A stretch of 64,000 nucleotides of DNA, taken from the NCBI RefSeq assembly GCF_003044445.1, contig NZ_POWX01000003.1, positions 124,001 through 188,000 on the forward strand, in the 5' to 3' direction. The notes below the pieces were generated by a model. That model worked only from the letters and a program-made list of their open reading frames with translations, did no database searches and was not told the origin of the DNA. This DNA comes from Neisseria mucosa. GTDB taxonomy: Bacteria; Pseudomonadota; Gammaproteobacteria; Burkholderiales; Neisseriaceae. The position numbers and the translations under genes are program-made. Positions within the stretch are counted from its first letter, which is position 1. Each line of letters starts with the position of its first letter. Positions 52,261 to 60,130 of the stretch are shown piece by piece.

Positions 52261-52824
52261 TTAGCCCGTAAGCATCGGTTTCAATACTTCCCAAGCTTGC
52301 GGCAGTTCTGTGAAGCCGTCGGATGCCATCAGGTGTCCGCCTTTGGCGATGTGGGTAACGGGGCTTTTGAGTTTTTCCGCCATACTCAAGGTCAATTCGG
52401 GCGGAACGTGGGTGTCGTCGTCGGAGACGATGCAGTGTTTGGGCATTTGAATTTTGCGCAGGATGTCAAATTCCGGCGCGGCGCCTTTGATGTAGCCGTC
52501 TAGGGCGGGCAGCGGGGGCAAAGGATCGGCGAATCCTGCTGCCAGTACCAAGCCGCCGATTTTTTCGGGCTGTTGGCGGCTGAGGAAGTGCAGAAGGGTG
52601 ATGCAGCCGAGGCTGTGTCCGACTAGAAAGGTGTTTTCGTCGGGTTTGCCGATGTGTTGGTCAAGAGCGAATTGCCACGAAGAAACCGTCGGCCGTTCGG
52701 GATTGGGCATCGCCAGTGCGTCGGCTTGGAAACCTGCGGCGCGGACTTGTGTCGAGAGCCAGTCAAACCAGTTGCCGTGCGGATTGCCTTCAAAACCGTG
52801 TACGATAAAGACGCGTCGGGGCAT
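52261..52824 (-). CDS. RBBP9/YdeN family serine hydrolase
   Basis: 187-residue alpha/beta hydrolase of the RBBP9/YdeN type. The nucleophile Ser is in FLVGHSLGCITLLHFL, the Asp in IVSDDDTHVPPEL and the His in AKGGHLMASDGFTELP; VFIVHGFEGNPHGNWFDWL is the oxyanion region. Substrate unknown. It lies just upstream of hpnC on the same strand, 104 bases from its chosen start, so cotranscription is plausible. Confidence 0.87.
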   Translation of the reverse strand: MPRRVFIVHGFEGNPHGNWFDWLSTQVRAAGFQADALAMPNPERPTVSSWQFALDQHIGKPDENTFLVGHSLGCITLLHFLSRQQPEKIGGLVLAAGFADPLPPLPALDGYIKGAAPEFDILRKIQMPKHCIVSDDDTHVPPELTLSMAEKLKSPVTHIAKGGHLMASDGFTELPQAWEVLKPMLTG

Positions 52825-53038
52825 GTCGATTACTCCTTTTCAGACGACCTGTCGGGTGTGTCGTTTTACTTATTATAACACTCATTGTTTGTTTCAGTTT
52901 TATCGTTACCTTTGGTAAGAGCGATTTGAACTTTGGTTGCAATCTAAGCAAGTATGTCTGTTAAAGCTTGGAGAAATCAGTATTTTTATTTTCAGACGAC
53001 CTTGCGTACGGTAATTTCAGTTTGTCTTTAATTTGATT
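52825..53038. promoter_or_regulatory. Divergent hydrolase / crcB region
   Basis: Two DUS cores in the same orientation (about 52838 and 52991). I looked for a fluoride riboswitch ahead of crcB and saw none of its conserved helices. Confidence 0.4.
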
Positions 53039-53401
53039 ATGAACTTCTTAAATATTTTTCCGGTTGCCCTAGGTGCGGTTGTTGGCGCGGTATTGCGTTG
53101 GATACTTGGTTTGCTGCTTCCCGCTGCGCCGATTTTGGGCTGGGGGACGCTGGCAGCAAACTGGATAGGGGCTTTACTTATCGGATTTTGTGCCGAGTGG
53201 GTCGCAGATCCTCAATGGCGTTTGCTGTTGATTACCGGTTTCTTAGGCAGTCTGACCACATTGTCCTCTTTTTCCCTTGAGACGGTGGCTATGATGCAGG
53301 AGGGGCGGTGGGTGACTGCTGCATTATCCGTATGCCTCCATGTCGGCGGTTCGTTTATATTGACGGCAGCGGGCATTTGGTTGGCACATTATTTGAAATG
53401 A
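53039..53401 (+). CDS. crcB: Fluoride channel CrcB/Fluc
   Basis: 120-residue membrane protein with four helices, which works as a dimer to expel fluoride. Family signatures are LGAVVGAVLRW, GTLAANWIGALLIGF, and TGFLGSLTTLSSFSLETV, the last including the pore Phe and the Na-binding TLSTF-like turn (here TLSSF). The start at 53039 gives MNFLNIFPVALGA. Confidence 0.94.
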   Translation: MNFLNIFPVALGAVVGAVLRWILGLLLPAAPILGWGTLAANWIGALLIGFCAEWVADPQWRLLLITGFLGSLTTLSSFSLETVAMMQEGRWVTAALSVCLHVGGSFILTAAGIWLAHYLK

Positions 53402-53446
53402 GGCAAAACTGTAGGCGTTGATGTGGCATTACTTGACTGCTTGCCG

Positions 53447-53485
53447 AAAAAAGGTCGTCTGAAAATCCAAATTCTGGTTTTCAGA
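53447..53485. terminator. Bidirectional DUS-pair terminator crcB / ispD
   Basis: AAAAAAGGTCGTCTGAAAA and TTTTCAGACGACCTTTTT flank a 12-base loop between two converging genes. Confidence 0.75.
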
Positions 53486-53506
53486 CGACCTTTTTGTCGA
53501 GATTAT

Positions 53507-54196
53507 TCAAGTATTCAAAAGCAGCCGTATGATAAATTCGTCCTGAGGGAGGGTTAATTTGAGATTGCGGATATCACCCTGTACCAGTAGAGGCCTTATG
53601 CCCAGTTGTTCTACGGCAGAGGCTTCATCGGTAATACCGTTTAAGTCGGAAGCGGATAGGGCGCGATTCAATAATCCGGCTTGAAAAAGTTGCGGTGTCT
53701 GTGCCTGCCATAAGTCTGTACGGGGTACGGTTTCCAGGATTTGTCCGTCGGTATCGGAACGTTTGATGGTGTCGGCTGCGGGAATGGCCAAAATGCCGCC
53801 TTCTGCTTTTGTTCCGGCTTCCTGAATCAGACGCGACAGGGCATCTTGGGGCAGGCAGCAGCGGGCGGCATCGTGAACCAAAATATTATCGTGGTTATCC
53901 GCCAACCTCTTTTTCATCAGTGTTTGCACACCGTTGCGGACGGTTTCTGCCCGGGTATTGCCTCCGACGTTGAAAACCACTGTCTTATCAGAGGTTGTCT
54001 GAAGATGATTAATAAAAGGATCATCAGGTGAGACAATAATAGCGACCAAGTCGATAAACGGATGTTGTGTAAAAATGGCAACCGTATGCTCTAAGACGGT
54101 TTTGCCGTGTATCCGGATATATTGTTTGGGTTTGCCTGCACCGAAGCGAGCGCCGATCCCTGCGGCGGGAATCAGGGCGATATGCCGTCTTTTCAT
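53507..54196 (-). CDS. ispD: 2-C-methyl-D-erythritol 4-phosphate cytidylyltransferase
   Basis: Third step of the MEP isoprenoid route. 229 residues from the ATG at 54196. The CTP-binding loop is LIPAAGIGARFGAGKPKQY; other blocks are VHDAARCCLP, IPAADTIKR, VPRTDLWQAQTPQLF and TDEASAVEQLG. It overlaps dnaQ by 4 bases (ATGA). The Cys-Cys in DAARCC is one residue different from the usual DAARPC. Confidence 0.95.
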   Translation of the reverse strand: MKRRHIALIPAAGIGARFGAGKPKQYIRIHGKTVLEHTVAIFTQHPFIDLVAIIVSPDDPFINHLQTTSDKTVVFNVGGNTRAETVRNGVQTLMKKRLADNHDNILVHDAARCCLPQDALSRLIQEAGTKAEGGILAIPAADTIKRSDTDGQILETVPRTDLWQAQTPQLFQAGLLNRALSASDLNGITDEASAVEQLGIRPLLVQGDIRNLKLTLPQDEFIIRLLLNT

Positions 54197-54912
54197 ACAT
54201 TCTCTCCGGCGGCTGCCTGCCTCCATATGCAGGCCTCTCCCAGCGCATCGAGATATTTTTCGTGTTCTTCAAGCTCTTCAGCATTGGCTTTGATGACTTT
54301 TAAGCGCGACGAACGTTTTGTTTCGGCGATGATGACGGGCTTGTCTTCTTTTTTTTCTTCTTCACCTTCTTCACCCATTAAGTCGAATTGTTGGCGCGTC
54401 ATCGCCAAATAAACTTCGCCTAAAAGCTCGCAGTCGATTAAAGCGCCATGCAGTACGCGCTTGCTTCTGTCGATGGAGAGGCGGTTGCACAAGGCATCCA
54501 GGCTGGCTTTTTGCCCAGGAAACATTTCACGCGCCATCGCCAGCGTATCTGTAATCTCACAACCAAGCTCTTCGACGGAGGGCAGACCCATGCGGCGGAA
54601 TTCCATATTTAAGAAGCCTACGTCGAATTTCGCATTGTGGATAATCAATTCCGCGCCACGGATAAATTCGCTGATTTCTTGTCCGACCTTTGCAAACGGC
54701 GGAGCGTTTTTCTCTTCTAAAACGTCAATCGTCAGCCCGTGTACGCGTGCGGCTTCTTCAGGCATATCGCGCTCGGGATGGACGTAAAGGTGCAGGAAGC
54801 GTCCGGTCATTTGGCGGTTGACCATTTCCAGTCCTGCAAACTCGACCAAGCGGTCGCCGTTTTCGGCGTAAAGGCCGGTGGTTTCGGTATCAAGGATAAT
54901 CTGGCGTCTCAT
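54193..54912 (-). CDS. dnaQ: DNA polymerase III epsilon subunit (proofreading)
   Basis: 3'-5' exonuclease of the replicase. 239 residues from the ATG at 54912. Exo I LDTETTGLY (Asp8, Glu10), Exo II LIIHNAKFDVGFLN and Exo III HGALIDCELLGEVYL are all present. The C-terminal segment (EEKKEDKPVIIAETKRSSRL) connects to the polymerase-binding tail. It is followed by ispD with overlapping stop and start codons. Confidence 0.96.
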   Translation of the reverse strand: MRRQIILDTETTGLYAENGDRLVEFAGLEMVNRQMTGRFLHLYVHPERDMPEEAARVHGLTIDVLEEKNAPPFAKVGQEISEFIRGAELIIHNAKFDVGFLNMEFRRMGLPSVEELGCEITDTLAMAREMFPGQKASLDALCNRLSIDRSKRVLHGALIDCELLGEVYLAMTRQQFDLMGEEGEEEKKEDKPVIIAETKRSSRLKVIKANAEELEEHEKYLDALGEACIWRQAAAGENV

Positions 54913-55216
54913 CAAATGCTCCAATGACTAAATGAAAAAATGTCTCGTATCATACTCAAGGAGGGGGTGAAAGTATAGAGTGGTGTTGCTTTGTATTCTT
55001 ATTGGGATGTTGTTTAGATGAGGGAAAATATTTTAGACAAGTGGGGTATGAGCCGTCTTATGGTTACCAAAAGTAGAAATTGCTGACAATTTTCAGACGA
55101 GCGAAAGCAGTTTGTCTTTCAAAAGGCTGATGGATACTAAATCCTGAGTAAAATACTCAACTTTTAAAAAATTAATTTCTTTTTAAATCATTGTGTTATT
55201 TCTGTTTTAAAAAATA
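54913..55216. other. Non-coding region upstream of dnaQ
   Basis: About 300 bases without a gene. One DUS core fragment at 55089 (TTTTCAGACGA). The right part is AT-rich and leads into the Fur-type promoter of the next gene. Confidence 0.4.
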
Positions 55217-55258
55217 GTAACAATTATCATTTGCAAAATTAAAAAATACTCGTATAAT
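55217..55258 (+). promoter_or_regulatory. Fur-type operator and promoter of the HugZ-like gene
   Basis: TTGCAA (55231-55236) and a perfect TATAAT (55253-55258), spacer 16. Overlapping the -35 is AGTAACAATTATCATTTGC (55217-55235), which agrees with the 19-bp Fur consensus at 12 positions. Iron repression is therefore likely. Confidence 0.65.
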
Positions 55259-55308
55259 GCAACTCATCGAAACGAAACGACAGCGCAACAGAACGAAAGG
55301 AGAATGAA

Positions 55309-55791
55309 ATGCCGGAAAGTATTTTCAAGCAAGTCTCCCTTGATATTCTGAGACTGCATCAACAAACCATCCGTTCGCTTTTGGCAACCCAATGCTGCAA
55401 CGATTGTGAAGTTCACGATGTATTCTACATTACGCTGGACGGACGCTATTATGTTTGGCTGCCTTGTATGAATAAGGCAGAGCAAGTAGAAGCCGGCATT
55501 TTGCTGATTGAGGACGAAACCAGTGATATTCGTCTGAGCTGGGTGGCAAATACCCGGGAAGTACAGAAAAAAGACAGCTTATATGAAAAAGTTGTTTCTG
55601 CTTTACAACGCCGGTTGCGGCAGACGAAAAATAAGTTTATCCAGGCTAAAGATACTTGCCTGCTTGAACTGACCCCGAAGCAGGGGCGTCTGACGACAGG
55701 CAGCAGAGATTTATCGCTTTCACCGCATGATTTGATGAAAGCACTTTATCCGGCAACCCATCAATTAAAATCAGGAGGATTTGCCTTGTAA
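55309..55791 (+). CDS. HugZ-like haem-utilisation split-barrel protein
   Basis: 160-residue protein of the FMN-binding split-barrel group, most like HugZ/HutZ haem-utilisation proteins. The order of blocks fits: DGRYYVWLPCMNKAEQVEAGILLIEDETSD, RLSWVANTREV, then VVSALQRRLRQ and LLELTPKQGRLTTGSRDLSLSPHDL, which stands for the family's 'P..GR...GFGRA'. It is shorter than many HugZ proteins and the terminal GFGRA block is not conserved, so haem oxygenase activity is uncertain. AGGAGA precedes the ATG. The Fur-type promoter supports an iron role. Confidence 0.65.
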   Translation: MPESIFKQVSLDILRLHQQTIRSLLATQCCNDCEVHDVFYITLDGRYYVWLPCMNKAEQVEAGILLIEDETSDIRLSWVANTREVQKKDSLYEKVVSALQRRLRQTKNKFIQAKDTCLLELTPKQGRLTTGSRDLSLSPHDLMKALYPATHQLKSGGFAL

Positions 55792-55821
55792 CAGTTTTGG
55801 TAGTGGTTTGTGTTCCTTTTG

Positions 55822-55856
55822 CGCCCCTTAAATGTTTAAAGGGGCGATTTTTTTTG
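55822..55856 (+). terminator. Rho-independent terminator of the HugZ-like gene
   Basis: CGCCCCTTAAA and TTTAAAGGGGCG form a strong stem with a 2-base loop, then ATTTTTTTT. Not DUS-derived. Confidence 0.9.
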
Positions 55857-55960
55857 CTTTTTGATACACAGTAATCGTCTTGTTATGACATATTATTTAA
55901 AATCAAGTACAATATTGTCATTTCAAATTAATCGCTCATCATTTGAATAGGGGAATTTTA

Positions 55961-56404
55961 ATGAAAATGAAACTTTCTGCATTATCCGTATTGGCGGCAG
56001 CAGTTTTGTGTTCTTCTGGCGTATTGGCGGCAGACAATGTCTATACATGGAAAAATGGCAAGGGGAACAGCTATTCCGATACGCCGAACCGGCTCCAGCT
56101 TGACCGCTCCAATGTGATGAATATCCGTACGCACAGCGTCAAGGCGGCAGTCAAACCCAAATCCGAAGCTGCGGACGAGGGTACGCTGGCAGAGCAACAG
56201 GCGAAATTAAATGAGCGGATGTTGGCTAAGAATAAACTGATCGAGGAGCAAAATAAAAAAATTGAGGAAGAAAACCGTAAGAACAAAGAAGACAACTGCC
56301 GTATCGCACGAATGAACCAACAGTCTGCCGAGAGTGCGCGCGTTGCTAATCGTGATGATTTGATTAAGCGGTATCAAGGAGATGTTGCCAAATATTGCAA
56401 TTAA
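55961..56404 (+). CDS. Secreted DUF4124-domain protein
   Basis: 147-residue periplasmic protein. Signal peptide MKMKLSALSVLAAAVLCSSGVLAAD, then the DUF4124 core NVYTWKNGKGNSYSDTPNRLQ (the usual 'vY.w.d..G...ysd.P'). Residues 70-115 form a long charged coiled coil (LAEQQAKLNERMLAKNKLIEEQNKKIEEENRKNKED). Function unknown. The start at 55961 follows GGGGAATTTTA; the longer frame starts 18 bases earlier. Confidence 0.8.
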   Translation: MKMKLSALSVLAAAVLCSSGVLAADNVYTWKNGKGNSYSDTPNRLQLDRSNVMNIRTHSVKAAVKPKSEAADEGTLAEQQAKLNERMLAKNKLIEEQNKKIEEENRKNKEDNCRIARMNQQSAESARVANRDDLIKRYQGDVAKYCN

Positions 56405-56420
56405 TGGGTTACAAAATTTA

Positions 56421-56466
56421 AAAGGTCGTCTGAAACAGATGGTTTGGCTGTTTCAGACGACCTTTT
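56421..56466. terminator. Bidirectional DUS-pair terminator
   Basis: AAAGGTCGTCTGAAACAG and CTGTTTCAGACGACCTTTT with a short loop between the converging DUF4124 gene and purM. Confidence 0.75.
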
Positions 56467-56487
56467 ATTTAGATTCAGGCTTTTGAT

Positions 56488-57522
56488 TTAAGCGACTTGG
56501 GTTTGATGTTCGTCGCCGTTGCGCTCGCGGATTTTACCCAAGCGGTAAACCGTTTCACCTTGTTCGGTTAAGAATGTCTGCACCGCGTCGGCATCTTCTT
56601 CGGCAATCACGACCACCATGCCGATGCCGCAGTTGAAGGTGCGGTACATTTCTTGCGTTTCCACATTGCCTGCCTGTTGCAGCCATTGGAACAGCTTGGG
56701 CAATTCCCATGCTTTGGCGTCGATTTGGGCGACGGTGTTTTCGGGCAGGATGCGCGGCACGTTTTCGGTAATGCCGCCGCCGGTGATGTGCGCCATGCCT
56801 TTGATGGTGAATTTTTCCAACGCGGCGAGGATGGGCTTCACATACAGGCGGGTCGGGGCGATGATGGTTTCGCGCAGGGTTTTGCCGTTGTCGAACTCGG
56901 CATCCAAATCGGGATTGTCGCGGGCGATGATTTTGCGGACGAGGGAATAGCCGTTGGAATGGGCGCCGTTGGAAGCCAGACCCAACACGATGTCGCCTGC
57001 TTTGATGCTGCGGCCGTTGATGACGCGCTCTTTTTCGACCACACCGACGGCAAAGCCCGCCAAGTCGTATTCGCCTTCGGGATACATGCCGGGCATTTCG
57101 GCGGTTTCGCCGCCGATGAGGGCGCAGCCGGATTCTTCGCAGCCTTGGGCGATGCCTTTAATGACGTCGGTAGCACGAGCTACGTCGAGTTTGCCGCATG
57201 CGAAATAGTCGAGGAAGAACAAAGGCTCTGCGCCTTGAACCAAAATGTCGTTGACGCTCATGGCAACGAGGTCGATACCGACGGTGTCGTGTTTGTCCCA
57301 GTCGAAGGCGAGTTTGAGCTTAGTGCCTACGCCGTCGGTGCCGCTGACGAGGACGGGATTTTTGTATTTTTTGCTGATTTCGACCAATGCGCCGAAGCCG
57401 CCCAAATCACCCAACACTTCGGGACGCATGGTGCGTTTGGCAAAAGGTTTGATGTTTTCGACCAGTTGATCGCCGGCGTCAATGTCCACGCCTGCGTCGC
57501 GGTAGCTCAATGAAGTGCTCAT
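56488..57522 (-). CDS. purM: Phosphoribosylformylglycinamidine cyclo-ligase
   Basis: Fifth step of purine synthesis (AIR synthetase). 344 residues. Blocks: YRDAGVDIDAGDQLVENIKPF, VSGTDGVGTKLKLAF, ALIGGETAEMPGMY, YSLVRKI and HITGGGITENVPRILPE. It is divergent from the PerM-like gene, a pairing seen in other proteobacteria. Confidence 0.97.
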   Translation of the reverse strand: MSTSLSYRDAGVDIDAGDQLVENIKPFAKRTMRPEVLGDLGGFGALVEISKKYKNPVLVSGTDGVGTKLKLAFDWDKHDTVGIDLVAMSVNDILVQGAEPLFFLDYFACGKLDVARATDVIKGIAQGCEESGCALIGGETAEMPGMYPEGEYDLAGFAVGVVEKERVINGRSIKAGDIVLGLASNGAHSNGYSLVRKIIARDNPDLDAEFDNGKTLRETIIAPTRLYVKPILAALEKFTIKGMAHITGGGITENVPRILPENTVAQIDAKAWELPKLFQWLQQAGNVETQEMYRTFNCGIGMVVVIAEEDADAVQTFLTEQGETVYRLGKIRERNGDEHQTQVA

Positions 57523-57727
57523 GAAAGGGTTCCTTAATCGTGATTGGGACGGAAAAACGATGGGGCGTATTTTACCTTATTTTGCAGGCGCGGGCTTGGA
57601 TTTTTCAGTGATTTTGTAAACAATCTGAGGGTTCAGACGACCTCATTTATTCTGTTATACTGGACGGCTAGGGGTCGTCTGAAAACGATTGCAGCGGCTC
57701 CCGCTGAAACACACATGGAAAGGTTTT

Positions 57728-58798
57728 ATGTATCAGAAAAAAACGCGCGGCATGAAGCCGTGGATCATTATGGGCTGCGTGATTGCGGCTTTTGTCTGGC
57801 TGCTGTACGCGCTGGGCGACATCCTAACGCCGTTTATTGTGGCGGCGGTCTTGGCTTATGTATTGAATCCGCTCGTGGAATGGTTGCAGAAAAAACGGAT
57901 TAAACGCGCCCCTGCTTCCATGATCGTGATGGTATTGGCGCTGCTGTTGCTGCTGTCGCTGATGCTGATCATCGTGCCTATGCTGATCAACCAGTTCAAC
58001 AATATGGTCAGCCGCATTCCCCAAATCGTCGATTTTACGCAAAACAAACTATTGCCTTGGCTGAACAATGCCGCAGGCGATTATATGCAAATCGATCAGG
58101 AGTCGGTCATTGCTTGGTTGCAATCCCATACGGGCGAATTGAGCAACACGCTCAAGGCTTGGATGCCGACGCTGATGCGCCAAAGCGGCAACGTCATCAG
58201 CGGCATGAGCAATCTGATACTGCTGCCGCTCTTGCTGTATTACTTCCTTTTGGACTGGAAACGCTGGTCTTACGGCATCAGCGCGTTGGTTCCGCGCCGC
58301 TTTATCGACACTTATACGCGCATCACAAGCAATATGGATGAAGTTTTGGGCGAGTTCCTGCGTGGGCAGTTGATGGTGATGCTGATTATGGGGCTGGTGT
58401 ACGGGGTCGGGCTGATGTTGGTCGGACTAGATTCGGGCTTCGCCATCGGCATGATTGCCGGTATTTTGGTGTTTATCCCGTATTTGGGCGCATTTACCGG
58501 ACTGTTGTTGGCTACTGTCGCCGCTTTGCTGCAATTTAGCACATGGAACGGCCTGATTATGGTGTGGATAGTGTTCGGTATCGGACAATTCCTCGAGAGT
58601 TTTATCGTTACCCCGAAAATCGTCGGCGACCGAATCGGCCTGTCGCCGTTCTGGGTCATCTTCTCTCTGATGGCTTTCGGGCAACTGATGGGCTTCGTTG
58701 GCATGCTCGCCGGTCTGCCGCTTGCCGCCGTAACCTTAGTCCTGTTGCGCGAAGGTGTGAATGCTTATTTCCACAGCCGTTTTTACAAACACAAGTAA
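57728..58798 (+). CDS. AI-2E/PerM family membrane protein
   Basis: 356-residue protein with about eight helices. Family features are WLLYALGDILTPFIVAAVLAYVLNPLVEWLQ, PLLLYYFLLDWKRW, and the C-terminal GIGQFLESFIVTPKIVGDRIGLSPFWVIFSLMAFGQLMGFVGMLAGLPLAAV. The family includes the autoinducer-2 exporter TqsA and Na+/H+ antiporters; the specific role here is unknown. The start at 57728 matches the family N-terminus; a DUS lies in the leader at about 57672. Confidence 0.87.
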   Translation: MYQKKTRGMKPWIIMGCVIAAFVWLLYALGDILTPFIVAAVLAYVLNPLVEWLQKKRIKRAPASMIVMVLALLLLLSLMLIIVPMLINQFNNMVSRIPQIVDFTQNKLLPWLNNAAGDYMQIDQESVIAWLQSHTGELSNTLKAWMPTLMRQSGNVISGMSNLILLPLLLYYFLLDWKRWSYGISALVPRRFIDTYTRITSNMDEVLGEFLRGQLMVMLIMGLVYGVGLMLVGLDSGFAIGMIAGILVFIPYLGAFTGLLLATVAALLQFSTWNGLIMVWIVFGIGQFLESFIVTPKIVGDRIGLSPFWVIFSLMAFGQLMGFVGMLAGLPLAAVTLVLLREGVNAYFHSRFYKHK

Positions 58799-58807
58799 AA
58801 GGACAAA

Positions 58808-58844
58808 AAGGTCGTCTGAAATCGGATATGGGTTTCAGACGACC
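58808..58844 (+). terminator. DUS-pair terminator of the PerM-like gene
   Basis: AAGGTCGTCTGAAATC and its complement; a loop of about 9 bases, ten bases past the stop. Confidence 0.65.
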
Positions 58845-58866
58845 ACTTAGCCCTTCTTCGACAGCC

Positions 58867-59040
58867 ATGTTGAACAATTTTGCACTTTGGTTTATATCCG
58901 GTTTCCTGTCGATGTTGTTATGGGAATTTCTTCCCCTAGACGACGGATACAGCTTTCCGGAAAAAATGAAAGTATTAATCCTGTTTTCCATCATCATGGC
59001 TGTTTTGCAAACCTTTTTCTTTCCGACACTCACTCCCTGA
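58867..59040 (+). CDS. Small two-helix membrane protein
   Basis: 57-residue protein: helix FALWFISGFLSMLLWEFL, a short polar loop (PLDDGYSFPEKM) and helix KVLILFSIIMAVLQTFFF. I do not recognise it. The frame is open upstream to 58543 but only this part has protein-like character. No strong ribosome site precedes the ATG. It ends 22 bases before mtnP on the same strand, so they may share a transcript. Confidence 0.5.
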   Translation: MLNNFALWFISGFLSMLLWEFLPLDDGYSFPEKMKVLILFSIIMAVLQTFFFPTLTP

Positions 59041-59062
59041 AATCACTTACACAAAGGATAAT

Positions 59063-59779
59063 ATGTTAGCCATCATCGGCGGCAGCAGCCTGACCAAGCT
59101 GCCCGAACTGAGCATCACCGACCGCAAAATCGTCCGCACCCCCTACGGACTAACCAGCAGCCCCGTCTTAAGCGGCAAACTGGGCAGTCAGGACATCATT
59201 TTCCTCGCGCGGCACGGCTTCGGCCATACCGTCGCGCCGCACGAAATCAACTATCGCGCAAACATCTGGGCGTTGCATTCCATAGGTGCGGAATACATCG
59301 TCGCCGTTTCCTCCGTCATCAACATCAACGACCGCTTTGAAACCGGCGCGCTCGTTCTGCCCGACGACTTGATCGACTACACCTACGACCGCAAAGACAC
59401 TTTTTTTGAAGGACAGGAAGAGCCGGTCGTACACACCGATTTTCTTGACCCCTACACCGCCGAACTGCGCGAAAAAATCGTCGAACACGCGCAACAGCAC
59501 CAAATGCCTTTATACACCCAAGCCGTTTACGGCTGCCTGCAAGGACCGCGCTGGCCGACCCGCGCCGAAATCCAACGTTACCGCCGCGACGGTGTGGACG
59601 TATTGGGTATGACCGGAATGCCAGAAGCCGTCCTCGCCCGCGAACTGGGCATGAAATACGCCCACTTCTGCGGCATCACCAACATCCGCTGCCTCAGCGG
59701 CGAAGCGACAGATACAGGCTGCGACTTGGAAACCGAGCTTGCCGTTGAAAAAATCCGCCGCTTACTTGCGGGTTTGTAA
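59063..59779 (+). CDS. mtnP: Methylthioinosine/methylthioadenosine phosphorylase
   Basis: 238-residue nucleoside phosphorylase of the PNP/MTAP family, which salvages the methylthio by-product of polyamine and homoserine-lactone metabolism. LAIIGGSSL at the start is the phosphate loop, FLARHGFGHTVAPHEINYRANIWAL the His block, and GVDVLGMTGMPEAVLARELGMKYAHFCGITN the ribose/base region. The MTIP subgroup seems more likely than true MTAP because of its short length, but this is inference. AAAGGA lies ahead of the ATG. Confidence 0.88.
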   Translation: MLAIIGGSSLTKLPELSITDRKIVRTPYGLTSSPVLSGKLGSQDIIFLARHGFGHTVAPHEINYRANIWALHSIGAEYIVAVSSVININDRFETGALVLPDDLIDYTYDRKDTFFEGQEEPVVHTDFLDPYTAELREKIVEHAQQHQMPLYTQAVYGCLQGPRWPTRAEIQRYRRDGVDVLGMTGMPEAVLARELGMKYAHFCGITNIRCLSGEATDTGCDLETELAVEKIRRLLAGL

Positions 59780-59790
59780 ATAACATCTTT

Positions 59791-60046
59791 TATGGAATGA
59801 CTTTAAATACAGGACATGGAAATGAAACTGTGGGTAGCGTAAGCAGTACGAAGCTGATTCATCTGTTGTCTTATAGTGGATTAAATTTAAATCAGGACAA
59901 GGCGACGAAGCCGCAGACAGTGCAAATAGTACGGCAAGGCGAGGCAACGCCGTACTGGTTTAAATTTAATCCACTATATCGTTGGGGATCATCTTTCTGA
60001 AGCTTAGGTGAGGCAATGCCGTATTGCTTCAAAGTTAACCCACTAT
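59791..60046. mobile_element. Decayed full-length CREE carrying a nested short CREE
   Basis: The outer parts read TATGGAATGACTTTAAATAC ... GTACGAAGCTGATTCATCTG on the left and CTTAGGTGAGGCAATGCCG ... AAAGTTAACCCACTATG on the right. Together they align with a full-length CREE such as 38074-38230, with many point changes. A fresh 107-bp CREE sits at the place where the central segment should be. Confidence 0.7.
59872..59978. mobile_element. CREE, 107-bp deleted form (inner element)
   Basis: Perfect TATAGTGGATTAAATTTAAA / TTTAAATTTAATCCACTATA ends and an undamaged core. Orientation is the same as the full-length copy at 38074. Confidence 0.92.
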
Positions 60047-60078
60047 GTTTTTCCCTTGATTCTCTAAACCATAATATA

Positions 60079-60112
60079 AAAAGGTCGTCTGAAAATTTTC
60101 AGACGACCTTTT
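60079..60112. terminator. Perfect 34-bp DUS palindrome, terminator of metE
   Basis: AAAAGGTCGTCTGAAAA followed at once by its exact complement, ending in TTTT; 18 bases past the metE stop. Same central AATT as the palindrome split by the IS at 40250. Confidence 0.85.
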
Positions 60113-60130
60113 GATTACGCTAGTTCAAAC

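Noticed and set aside
52825..53038. Possible fluoride riboswitch ahead of crcB
   Set aside because: None of the conserved helices or loop sequences of that riboswitch class is visible.
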